From: Myrica gale
Lineage: Eukaryota > Streptophyta > Magnoliopsida > Fagales > Myricaceae
NCBI GenBank assembly: GCA_963930655.1
Contig: OZ005603.1
Coordinates: 17,445,001-17,509,000 of the forward strand
DNA length: 64,000 nt
Direction: 5' to 3'
Shown here in pieces: positions 11,448 to 21,705 of the stretch. The position numbers were made by a program, and so were the translations under genes. Positions within the stretch are counted from its first letter, which is position 1. Each line of letters begins with the position of its first letter. The notes under the pieces were generated by a model. That model had not been told where the DNA came from. It saw nothing but the letters and a program-made list of their open reading frames with translations, and ran no database searches.

Positions 11448-12167
11448 GCTTGCGTCATGGATTTCAAAGGAGGATGAGCTCAATACTTGCCTCTAGCAGA
11501 ATTCACGTACAATAACAGTTTTCAAGCAAGTATTGGTATGGCACCCTATGAAGCCTTGTATGGGAGGAGGTGTAGATCACCATTGTATTGGGATGAGGTA
11601 GGCGAAAGAAGGATGTTAGGGCCAGAAATAGTTTCAGAAACACGGGAAAAGATTCAAGTAATCAAGGATAGGCTTGTGACAGCCCAAAGCCGGTAGAAGA
11701 GCTATGCTGATAACCGAAGAAGAGGACTTGAATTTGAGGCTGGGAGCAAAGTATTTTTGAAGATTTCTCCGGAGAAGGGGATAGCGAGATTTGGGAAGAA
11801 AGGAAAGCTCCAACCCAGATTCATAGGACCCTTTGAGATCTTAGATAGAATTGGGCCCGTGGTGTACAGGTTGGCCCTACCGCCTTGTTTAGAGGGAGTC
11901 CACAATGTGTTTCATGTATCGCTCCTAAGAAAGTATGTAACTGACCCTACCCATGTATTAGATTATGAGCCCTTGCAGGTTAGAGAAAACCTTACATATG
12001 TGGAAGAACCTATAAGGGTTTTGGATAGGAAGGAACAACAACTAAGGACCAAAACCATACCTCTTGTTAAGATTTTGTGGAGAAACCACGGAGTAGAAGA
12101 GGCCTCATGGGAGTTAGAAAGTGAAATGTACTCAAAATACCCACACTTGCGGGAAGGACAAAGTTAA
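11448..12167 (+). pseudogene. pol: Tekay-like pol: integrase 3' part and chromodomain
   Basis: Continues the frame cut at 7314. It shows LPLAEFTYNNSFQASIGMAP, ALYGRRCRSPLYWDE, the GPFEIL...VYRLALPP segment and HNVFHVSLLRKY, all hallmarks of gypsy integrase C-termini. A chromodomain-like tail follows: YVEEPIRVLDRKEQ, IPLVKILWRNH, ASWELESEM. Two in-frame stops are visible: TGA at 11478-11480 in KGG*AQYL, where Trp is usual, and TAG at 11694-11696 in TAQSR*KSYADN, where Gln is usual. From 11757 an undisturbed stretch runs to the TAA ending at 12167. The chromodomain would target insertion to heterochromatin. Confidence 0.9.
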
Positions 12168-13960
12168 GAAGGATAATGTTCTATCGATTCTCGTTTTGTG
12201 ATAGAATTTTGATATGTCTTGCCTGATGTCACGCCCCGACGCTATCTTTTCGAGGGGGATGTGTGACAGCCGCGAGTATTCTCCCAGAATACTCCAGCGC
12301 TTGATCTTGCTCTTGCAGCAGAAACTTATTATTATTACTAATATCGCAGCGGATCTAAGATATGCCATGGCGGAAACTCGCTCAGGATCCTCACTATGGC
12401 TGAGATACAGCTCAATGAATAATACCTCGATGTCGGTGATTCCATTCATGGAAAGTCTTTACATTGCATCTTGTTCAACATATATACATACATAACTAGC
12501 CTAGGGCAACCTGTTGCCCCTCAATTCATACTGAAACACATACTAGCATTTAACTTGGAGTCCACTAACTCCGGCACCAACTTACTATCTTCTAGGGTTC
12601 TAAGCAAGGTAACCCCCTGCTCCTGGAATATCCTGTGGATCTGGAATGATATGATTTGAAAACGTGAGTCGAAAGACTCAGTAAGGGATAATCAATAAAC
12701 ATGAACTTAGAAACATGGCCTTTGAAAATCATGAACTTGTGGACGTAATGAAATCATGCATGGTCATAAATCTCGTGATGCATATGCATGCCTCATGTTT
12801 GCATCTACAATGCACATGCCTCATGCAAAACCATACTTGCACTTGTAAAACTCTTTCATTTGAAAAAAAACATTTCCAGTTCTTATCTTGTGGGCTATAT
12901 TCCATTTGACCCTCTGAGGTCAGGGTTGTGCCGTTCTCGTCAGAACTGTCTCCCATCCCTTGGAGACCTTACATAAGAGGTGCCACACCTTCTCGAGCAA
13001 CGTTCCTCGGTGTGGTTGCACATACCTCATGGACTAACCCAACCTTCTCGATCAACGTCCCTCGGTATGGGCGTCCTCATCCATCCTTCACGAACAACGT
13101 CCCTCGGTATGGATGTCTTAGGTTTCATTCATCCATCCTTCACGATCAACGTCCCTTGGCATGGATGTCTTAACATGGTACGGATCCGACCAGAGCCCCT
13201 TGTCATACTTATAATCATCACTTGCATAAACATTTTTTTTTCATAGGCTCATGCAATGATCATGTTATGTTGTTCTTGAAAACATCATACTTCACTTGCA
13301 TAAAACATCCTTTCATGTTTCTATGCAATGCACATGTCATGCCACACTTGAAAACAATACCATTTCATTTGCATCAAAATCTCTTTCATGGACTCATGCA
13401 AATGATCATGTGACATGTTTAAAACATACTTCATTGTACAATATGTTCACTTGAAATAAAACATTTGCCATGCACGATAAAATATGCATTGTATCATCCC
13501 AGTTTTCAAAAACAGTTAGAATCCACTTACAGTACTCCTTGTAATCCTCCTCGATCCTACTTGGCTCCTCGCCTACAAAGAATAGGTTCAATTCCTTCAA
13601 TGTACTGAGTATTCATGAAAACATATCGGTACGTGTCGGTTCTACGAATTATCCGACAATTCTAACGTGAAATCCACTAAGGACGCGTAGCGATAATTAA
13701 ACGCTTATCTTCATTTAACGGTATAATATAGTTGCCGGACTTCTCTTAATCCAATTTGAACTTCCCGTTCATCTCTTGACTTCGTACTTTCCGTTCATCG
13801 GAATATTTCCGAATAGCAACTATATTATATCTTCCTTGATATCGTATATATATATATTAATATAATTCTTTTAATCATTAAACATTTTATTTAATCTTTT
13901 CTTTAACTAATATACCAAATCTTAGGTCATTTAATCATTTCATATTTTTATTGCACAATA

Positions 13961-13980
13961 ATATATATATATATATATAT
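13961..13980. repeat. (AT)n microsatellite in F3 LTR
   Basis: Short AT run at the position that also holds AT repeats in F1 LTRs. Confidence 0.85.
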
Positions 13981-15604
13981 CTCGATTAGGGTTTAATCAA
14001 CACCAACGGATTTAGGATTAAACCTAAGTCTCTCATTATTTCATGTACTACATTAAAACCTTACATTAAACTATTAATAACTTAATCACGATTAAATCTT
14101 GACTTGGACCTTAAACCTCAATTAATCCCGAGTACTAACCCTAACTAGGGTTTCAAATATTTTCATTACATGATCATGGTTCTTCAATATTTATTCCAAT
14201 TAGCCTAAACCCTAATTTCCTTATCCATCACAACAACTATAACCCATTTATCATAACTTACAATTAGGGTTTCTTCACAATAAGCATTCGGCCAACACTA
14301 GGTTTTATGCATTTCTTGATTACAATTCATCTCCAAGGGTGATCTCATCCTCCATTCAACAATTTCACAACCTAGGGTCTAGAGTTCAAAACACAAACAC
14401 AATATATCATGCATTATACCATTCGGCCAGAACATGTTTTCATCCAACTAATTATGTTTTCTTTTGTTTCCTTTGATTTGCATGCATCCTTTTCATTCCA
14501 TAGTTATCTACCATGCATTAGGTCATCAATATTGCATGTAACATGGCCAATAATCAGATCTATACACATCCAAAATTATTCTTGAAAACCTAAAGCACAC
14601 ATGGTTCGGCCATACTACACCATATTACATTTTCATACTAGAAAATTACTACATGCATACCTTGGCATTTCACAACCTATCTTGCATGCATTATTATCAT
14701 ACTTTCTACACAATCAACAAGCCCAGATCTACATTTTATATACATCAACACCCATAGATCTAAGGAAAAATATCATTCACAACCAACTCATCATAACTTA
14801 GCCTAGATCTACACTTCCTTGAACATACATTGCCATTTCCTTACATTTCCTTAGCATATAACTTTAGATCCAAGTTTTCCATGGTCAGATCTAGCACTTA
14901 GACACCTTAGGGTTTCATAAATATTCAAGATCTAACAATATCAGGGCACAACACAACTTAAAACATCAAGATCTATGCACAAACAATTCGGCCAGCAAGA
15001 AGGAAATGAGATCCGGTTTTTACCTTGGTTATCTTTGTCTTCTCCTTCTTTTCTTCTTCTTGCAAGACCTTCCTTTTGCCTTCTTCTCCTTATTCTCCTT
15101 CTCCCTTACACGAAATCCCCTTGATCCAAGCTCAAATCCACTCTTTTGGTCAAAAGTTTTGGTTTACACTTGGTTTCTCTCCTTTTTGGGTATTCGGTTT
15201 CTCTCTTCTCTTTGATGTTCGGTTTTTCACTTCTAGGCTTTGTGTTGCACGACCAAATGACCCCCCAAAAGAAGTGAATTAAGTGTGTGATGATGGTGTT
15301 AGGAGTGCAAGGCTTCCCACAAAAGACAAAAGGGAATGCATGTAGACATAAAATTTGGCCAAGGGTGAAAAAGTTCACTTTTTATCACTTTTCAACTTTG
15401 TCATGTTTTGTCTCCCTTATGTCTCTCTTGCATTGCACGAAAATCACCCCCCACCACACATTTGAATTCCATATTTAATGCTTAGTTCAACCATTTAGTT
15501 CATTTGGTTGAAATCCAACTAATTTGGTTTGTTTACATATTCTAGTTACTTAGTAAAATTAATGAAGATTAGCACTACTAATCTCATATTATAATCTTAA
15601 CTTC

Positions 15605-15975
15605 AAGGCCCATTGGGCAGCCCAAATAAATCCTTAATTCAAGGCCCAACATCACCACCTAAAGCCCAATTCATAAGCCCAAGGGCTAAGGCCCAATAAC
15701 TTAATTCCTTAAGGCCCAATAACACCATTTCAAGGCTCATTATCATGGACTTCATGGCAGCCCAATACCATGCTTTTAAGCCCATTTTCATGATTATTTT
15801 GGCAGCCCATTAGCATGCATTTATGAGCCCAATAACCACCTAATGTTATAAGCCTCATGGCAGCCCAACATCACAATCCAAAGGGCCCACTATCACAAGT
15901 AATTGGGCAGCCCACATAACAAAATTTCAAGGCCCAATTACACCTAATTTTTGGCCATGAATGGGTAGCCCAATA
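15605..15975 (-). repeat. GGCCCA/AGCCCA array in F3 U3
   Basis: I count 16 copies of [AG]GCCCA (TGGGCY in LTR sense) in about 370 bp, several inside a repeated phrase GGCAGCCCA. TGGGCY is the plant site II element bound by TCP factors in promoters active in dividing cells. It lies 200-590 bp into U3. The array is seen directly; the enhancer role is inferred. Confidence 0.85.
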
Positions 15976-16189
15976 TTATCCATAAGAAAATCCTTCAAAA
16001 TAATTAAGGATATAGAAAAAAAATTCAGCAACTTAAAGTCAGCTACCATAAGGTTTTAATCTCATCCATTGAAATTAAACCATAATGCTCAGTAAACTTA
16101 GATCATACCATGGCCTTCATTAATCCAAAACTAATCACCAAATCCTTAAACTTACAACAGAGTACGTACTGATTTTTCAGGGTCTCACA

Positions 16190-16329
16190 CCTGACCTTTT
16201 GTTTCTCTTCATTGATTGTACCTTTATGTTGTCTAACTACATATATGAGCTCTGCTGTTATGTTGTAGTATAGATATACACATATATGTGTTCATGATTT
16301 AATGTGGGATTGAGACTAACTGTTTTACC
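16190..16329 (+). other. Spacer between pol and 3' ORF of the Tekay element
   Basis: AT-rich segment continuing from 12168-12226 once the F3 LTR is removed. It ends TTTTACCATGTATCAG directly before an ATG, which resembles a 3' splice site, so the following ORF could be expressed from a spliced RNA. No coding potential seen. Confidence 0.5.
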
Positions 16330-17151
16330 ATGTATCAGATGTCATCGAGTCGCCGACCCCCGCGCTCTCAGTCAGTCTCTTCCCCACACTCTGCCCCGCG
16401 TAGAAGAATGACCGCACGGGAATACCGCAGTCTGTTCCGTGTGAACCCTAGACCTCTTAGCGTTATACCGCCTCAGCAACCGCAGTTGCCAGAGGTTAGG
16501 GAGGGGACTCAGGAGCCCCCGCCCTCTCAAAGGAATATTCGACCCATTCCTGTTAGGCGGAGTTACCCTACTTTTCCTGGACACAGAATGTGGTGGACTG
16601 ACTCTTCAGATCCGGCAGAGGATCCGGAGGAAGATCCGGAAGAAGATCCGGAAGAGGATCCGGAGGAAGATCCGGAAGAGGACCCAAAAGAGAATCCAAT
16701 GGAGGAGGACCCTTCACCTAGGATAATAGGAGATGAGTGCAAAGAAAAAGATTCGACATGGGAAAAAGATTCCTGGGAATACATTGAAAGAGAGTTGGGT
16801 AGAGGAAGAAGTATTCTAGATGATTCTTCTGAGGAACCATCTCAGGAAGTGAACTTTGCTCCTACACACCATGAACCTTCGGGTAATGTAGTCCTAGACT
16901 CCAGTAATGGAAGTCAGAGTTACGGAACCATGTCCCACTCTTGGGTGGGTAGTAACTCCCCTGACCATGTTAATTATGATGATGCTAGTAGTGGGGCTAG
17001 TTCGAGTGTTCGCCCGCACCCGTATGGTCCTAGACCTCCACCACCAGGACAAAATTTCTGGTACGGGGGATCGAATTTCGAGGACGGAATTTCTGTAAGG
17101 AGGGGAGGATGTGAGACCCCGAATTTAAGTCTATCAATTTATTGCTTATGA
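16330..17151 (+). CDS. Unrecognised 3' ORF of the Tekay element, overlapping polypurine tract and LTR
   Basis: 273 codons, uninterrupted, between pol and the 3' LTR, unlike the stop-ridden pol. A second ATG at 16339 (MSSSRRPP) follows an acceptor-like TATCAG and may be the true start. N-terminal third: basic, Ser/Pro/Arg-rich (about residues 1-80). Middle: acidic DPEE repeats (about 95-120). Then a Ser/Asp/Glu-rich part and a Pro/Tyr/Gly-rich tail with YGPRPPPPGQ. The last codons cross the polypurine tract (VRRGG) and 14 codons lie in the LTR. No domain, signal peptide or membrane segment is evident. It is not the usual gag or pol; an extra or captured ORF is possible. The 44832 element keeps the same frame at this junction. 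Confidence 0.6.
   Translation: MYQMSSSRRPPRSQSVSSPHSAPRRRMTAREYRSLFRVNPRPLSVIPPQQPQLPEVREGTQEPPPSQRNIRPIPVRRSYPTFPGHRMWWTDSSDPAEDPEEDPEEDPEEDPEEDPEEDPKENPMEEDPSPRIIGDECKEKDSTWEKDSWEYIERELGRGRSILDDSSEEPSQEVNFAPTHHEPSGNVVLDSSNGSQSYGTMSHSWVGSNSPDHVNYDDASSGASSSVRPHPYGPRPPPPGQNFWYGGSNFEDGISVRRGGCETPNLSLSIYCL
16609..16695 (+). repeat. 12-bp acidic minisatellite (DPEE units)
   Basis: About six tandem units of the type GATCCGGARGAR encoding DPEE, inside the 3' ORF. Units differ mainly at third positions (GAG/GAA), which keeps the acidic peptide. Confidence 0.9.
17097..17109 (+). other. Polypurine tract of the Tekay element
   Basis: AAGGAGGGGAGGA immediately before TGTGAGACCCCG, where plus-strand DNA synthesis is primed. 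The preceding TTCGAGGACGGAATTTCTGT is matched in the F2 element (44844-44863, reverse). Confidence 0.92.
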
Positions 17152-19827
17152 GCTTTTAAGTATGTATTACTTTAATTAAGAGTGTATTATGGAGAAATGT
17201 ATGTATGATTTTATTTATCTAAATTTATGTCTAGATGGAATTTCTCCCTAGCATTTTATGAGTTTTAAGCTAGAAGTTTAAATGTTATATTAATTGTTCT
17301 TGTTTAATTGAGCAGTTGAGATTTATTAGCTTGAAGTGTTTTATGAATTGAACATGTCCTTAAGTTACAATAATTGGAGAAATTTAAATAGGCTTTAATT
17401 TTGATATATATGTGATAATATGTGGATTCTTGGAACAAGAAATGAGGAGACATATTAAGGTTAAATTTGTGGAGTGGCAGGAAAAGAAAAGAAAATTTTC
17501 TTTAGGGGCAGAAAAGGAAAGAAGAGAGAAGATTGAGGGATAAGAAGGGAAAGTAGGGGGGAAGGGCAGTTTTGCCTTTTCCCTTCCCCCAATTCCTCCG
17601 TATAAGCCAGCCCCCCCCCAAACCGAAAAAACATTTTATGCCTTAGCTCACCCGAACAAGAGAAAAGAAGAAGAAGAAGGAGAAAGAGGAAGAAGGAAGA
17701 AGAAGAAGGAGAAAGGAGAGAAAAGAGAAGAAGGAAAGGAGAAGGAGAAAAACCAAGGTAAAATCCGGCCCTTTCTAGGAAAACCTCTGCTGGCCATCTC
17801 GCCCATTCTCTTCTTGCTTCCTTTTGTTGGTTGGTTGTTGTGATGGTTGTGTGTTGTTAGATTTTCCCCTTGAGATTCATGTGTTTTCTTTGAAGAAAAT
17901 GTAGATCTAGTGAGTTTTAAAGAGTTGTATGGATTGTGCACAAAACCATGGAGAATATGGTTAGATCTGGAACTTTAAAAACCCAAGAGAAACATAGATG
18001 CACACTAGGTGTTTGATAAAAGACCAAAGGAAGTGGAATAGATGCAATAGCATTTGTTTGGAGGGTTGGAATCATGGTATTGTTAGAAGTCTTGAATTGA
18101 AGTTGTAAATAGAAGTCTGGAATATGAGGTTATAAGAGGAGAGCATGTTAAGGCAAATTTCGTGTGTTTTGGAGGTGTAATGTGTGATTTGTGTCTGAAA
18201 TATGGACTGGCGCTCGACAAGCGCTCGAGCATCCTTCAAGAAATTTTTGTGCAGTAAGTTCACGCTCGACCGACGCTCGAGCAGCGCTCGAGTGTCCCTT
18301 AACATTTTTTTTACAGAGGCTTAACGCTCGACGAGCACTCGAGCGGCGCTCGAGAGGCTTCTTTGAATTTCACGAAATTTTTCCTAAGTTTCTAAGTTTC
18401 CTATTGACCTATTAGGAGACCCTACTAGGTTTTTCACTTAAGAAAATGTCTTGTGGGGTAAGATAACCAACTAGAGGTCTAGAATATGAATGTTTTTGTA
18501 TGACGAAGTATGAGTTATTGAATGACTACTTTATACGCCTAGTGAACCTTTGAATAACACTAGTGTGACCTAATTGTAGGCAAGTACAATTCAGGCGCTC
18601 AAGGGAACGAAGGTAAGGGGAACTTGTAAGAGGAGCTTACGTTTGTAAGTAGCAATCGTAAATAGAAACTTACACTTTTCAAAAATAGAATGATACACAG
18701 CATGAAAAGTGTTTATGAATAAGCATATCAAGCGACATTATCAAGCAAGACATGAATACATCCTGATCATTTGCATTCATTTTTCTCATAATGATGAAGG
18801 AGAAATTTTATGCAAATGAAAGCACCATTTTTATGCTACTTTATGACAAGTTTTATGACAAGTAAGCTAATGAACCCAAGTCGGTCGGTACCGTACCAAG
18901 TCAAGAAGGTGCATCCATACCGAAGGACGTTTACGTGAAGGATGGATGTCACCTAGGGCACTCATACCGAAGGATGCTTGCAAGAAGGATGGGTAGTCCA
19001 TGAGGTATGTGCAATCACACTGAAGGATGCTTGCAAGAAGGTGTGAACCTCCAAAGGTCGTGTCTAGCCACTGAAGGACGAATGCGAGAAGGTGTGCTAG
19101 CTCGACCATATGTAAGGTCCCTAAGGGAAATAGGGGACAGTTCCAACGGGAACGCACAACCCTGATGTCAGGGGTAAATAGAGGACAAGTAGCCCATAAG
19201 ATAAGGCTTGGAATGATTTTTCCAAAAGTAAGAATTTTACAAGTATAAGTATTGTTTTCAAGAGCAAGTGCATGTGCATATGCAAACATGAGGCATACAC
19301 GTGCATCACGAATCATGATCTTGCAGGAATCGCATTATGTTTACATGATCATGATTTCAAGTTCAAGTGCATGCTTACGATTTCAAATCCATGTTTTAGC
19401 TATAATTCCTTACTGAGTCATTCCAGATAATGTTTCAGGAGAGGAAACTTAAGAGGAGGACCTTGAACCCTAGGAGAAGGGTTGGCGATAATGTCTTTTC
19501 CTTTTTGCTTTTATTAGTAAAGGTTTAGATAATTTTTGTAAGAGTCGGCATGAGCCTCCGTGGTGTGGTGGTCATGGGTTATTCGGCTTAGTAAGTTAAG
19601 GTTTTAAACTGGTTGATATTTTGAGACCATGTTATAAATACTTTGAGTTATCGATGGGAAGCATGTTCTTATGTACATTATACGCTAGCAATGTAAGGCT
19701 TCTTTTAAATATTGAGGCATCATGATATTTCCGCTGCAAGAATAGTAGTAAGTACGCTTGAGCGTTCCTTGTCGGGAATGCTCGCGGCTGTCATTAGCCT
19801 CGTTTAGCTAGCGTTCGGGGCGTGACA
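17110..19827 (+). mobile_element. 3' LTR of the Tekay element (F2-like), 2718 bp
   Basis: Starts TGTGAGACCCCGAATTT after the polypurine tract and ends GTTCGGGGCGTGACA. TATA-like TATAAGCC at 17601, then a GAA-rich leader (17650-17755) ending AACCAAG|GTAAAATCC (donor after 17757). Further on it matches the F2 text (AGATCTAGTGAG and TTTGATAAAAGACC). It has CGCTCGAG clusters (18209-18354), the GGTACCGTACC module (18885-19175) and the CATTCCAG block (about 19420). Unlike other F2 copies it has no GTGTCGACAC array. Confidence 0.9.
18209..18354. repeat. Three CGCTCGAC/CGCTCGAG clusters, about 57-bp period
   Basis: Clusters at 18209-18231, 18262-18293 and 18324-18354, each with CGCTCGAC followed by GCGCTCGAGC-type palindromes. 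Similar words occur in the outer LTR (21629-21705) and, unexpectedly, in both Athila LTRs (29958-30053; 55902-55985). Confidence 0.85.
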
Positions 19828-19847
19828 AGCTCTCACCCAAACAATAA

Positions 19848-20060
19848 AAGGAGAAGAAGAAAGAGAAGGAGAAGAAGAAGGAGAAGAAGAAGGAGAAGAA
19901 GAAAAGAAAGAGAAGGAAGAGAAAGAGAAGGAGAAGAAAAAGGAAGAAGGAGAAGAAGAAAAGAAAGAGAAGGAAGAGAAAGAGAAGGAGAAGAAGGAAG
20001 AAGGAGAAGAAGAAAAGAAAGAGAAGGAGAAGAAGAAAAGAAAGAGAGAGAGAGAAGGAG
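19848..20060 (+). repeat. About 213-nt pure homopurine tract ending at a splice-donor consensus
   Basis: Only A and G over roughly 213 nt, built from GAAGAAGGAGAAG-like units with longer near-repeats of about 70 bp. It ends GGAG|GTGAGTGG. Purine-rich GAA repeats are known exonic splicing enhancers, and pure purine tracts can form triplex DNA. Confidence 0.85.
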
Positions 20061-21628
20061 GTGAGTGGTTTTGGCCGGCCAAGCCATACCCATCTTCACC
20101 CATTTCTCTTTTCTTTTGATGGATTGTTGGTTTTCTCTTTGTACATATACGTTGTGTTTATGTGTTCTTTGAAGAAAATGTAGATCTATACATGCTTTGT
20201 TTGAAGATAGTGTAGATCTTGCAAGTGTTTAAGGGTAGTATAGATTTTACATGAAAACATGGAGAAAATGGCTAGATCCGAAATGAGGGTTCAAGAGAAA
20301 TCGTTTATGTACTCTAAATGTTTGATAAAAGGTCTAAGAGAGGATTGAAACCTATTTTGAGCATGTATGGCCGAATCTATGGGTTGATGCATTAGGTTGT
20401 ATGCATATGAGTCTTCTTGAGAACCACCAAGCCCTAAGTGTTTGATATATGGTCAGATCTGAAAGATGTTCAAGAGAACAAATGATATACCCTAGGTGTT
20501 TGATAAAAAGCCTAAAAGAAATGAGTAAATGCAATAGTTTTAGCATGATGAAGATGAAATCATGGTTTTGTTGTAAACTTTGAATTGGAGTTGTAAAAGT
20601 GGAAAGAATGTGAGAGAATGGTTTCTGCTATGAGATGTTAAGTTAGCCTTGGATGTTGGTTGTGACATGAAGAGATTAGGATTTTGGTTATGACATGAAG
20701 AGACTAGAATTTACCTATGCAGATTTCTAGGCTCGAATTGAGAATGTGTTTTGATGCATTTGTGATTATTCCTTGATCTTAAGTGGATCCTAGATTGTAG
20801 GCCTAGGAAATAGGAAGATTTTAAGCCATACCTTGGATGATTCCGATAACTATCGAGTGAGATATGCGTTGTCCAAGGCCCGGACGTCAAGCTGCCAGCA
20901 GCCTTGCACGTCCGGAATGTTAACTCATTCGAATATCTTTTGAGGGATCATTTTAAGTCCACATTTTACGAAGTTGGTCTTGAATTTTAAGTTTAAGAAA
21001 GATGAACATTTTAAGGTAAATTTCGTATGATTTAGAGGTGTAATAAATGAGTTGTGGTATTTTGAAAATGGAGGGTCGAGCTGGAATCAGCAACAGGGTT
21101 GATGTAGGATTTTTGCCTAATATGAAGTGTTTTTGAAAATGTATAGCACATTCTGCTGTTGTGAATTTTATCCCCAATCTTGACCTATGAAATCTGAATA
21201 TTTCAAAATAAATTTCATGTAATTTGGAGCCCTGGTTTTGAAGTTATGAATTTTTAAGTTGGAGACGTCGGGGCTGACCGCTTAGAAGTTCTCAGCAGCT
21301 TGTATTTTCGAGTAAATATTATGAGAGACTAATGAGCTCCAAATTTCTTAGAATTTTGATACGTTATGAAAATTTGTGTAAGGATCAGCTTAGAATCAAA
21401 TTCTTATGGCTTCGGAATCCTTAAGAGAATACTTTACATTGTAAGATCATTATGGGGAAAAATGCAATAGCTCTAGTTGAAGAGATGGACTCATGGTTTT
21501 GCTGGAAAACTTGAGTTGGAGTGTGAAAAATAGAGTCTTGAGTATGGGGTTGTAAAAGGAGAGCATTTTAAGATGAATTTGGTGTGTTTTGGAAGTATAA
21601 CCTGTGAGTTGTGCTTGAAAAAGAGTTA

Positions 21629-21705
21629 GGCGCTCGGCAGCCGCTCGAGCGATCTGCATACAGAGACTTTTCGCCCGACCAGCGCTCGAGCTCCGCTCGA
21701 GCAGC
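21629..21705. repeat. CGCTCGAG-type motif cluster in outer LTR
   Basis: GGCGCTCGGCAGCCGCTCGAGCG, then CCAGCGCTCGAGCTCCGCTCGAGC about 45 bp on. Part of the motif class shared with 18209-18354 and the Athila LTRs. Confidence 0.75.

Larger units (their letters stand above)
12227..16189 (-). mobile_element. Solo LTR, family F3, antisense, 3963 bp
   Basis: Starts TGTCACGCCCCGACGCTATC and ends CAGGGTCTCACA. Target copies CCTGA are at 12222-12226 and 16190-16194. It shares with F1/F2 the 3' terminal block, the TGAGTC/GACTCA stem (about 12665) and the GGTACC-type module (12900-13190), but differs elsewhere. U3 has a GGCCCA/AGCCCA array (15605-15975). On minus, AACCAAG|GTAAAAACCGG near 15020 is the probable leader splice donor. 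It lies between the stop of pol and the element's 3' ORF. Confidence 0.94.
6288..19827 (+). mobile_element. Decayed Tekay-like chromovirus, 3' half, with two nested solo LTRs
   Basis: Removing 7315-11447 and 12227-16189 leaves one colinear element: RNase H end, integrase, chromodomain, a 3' ORF, polypurine tract (17097-17109) and 3' LTR (17110-19827). The order RT-RNaseH-integrase-chromodomain is that of plant chromoviruses. The C-terminal chromodomain and multi-kilobase LTRs point to the Tekay/Del lineage. Its right target copy would be AGCTC (19828-19832). The 5' LTR, gag, protease and RT lie left of the window. It is inserted in an outer LTR that resumes at 19828. Confidence 0.85.

Noticed and set aside
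19804..20103. Ser/Phe- and Arg/Lys-rich ORFs over purine tracts (also 4337-4552, 43880-44215, 49168-49503, 17648-17941)
   Set aside because: Translations of GAA/TTC tracts on either strand; low complexity with no conserved start or product.
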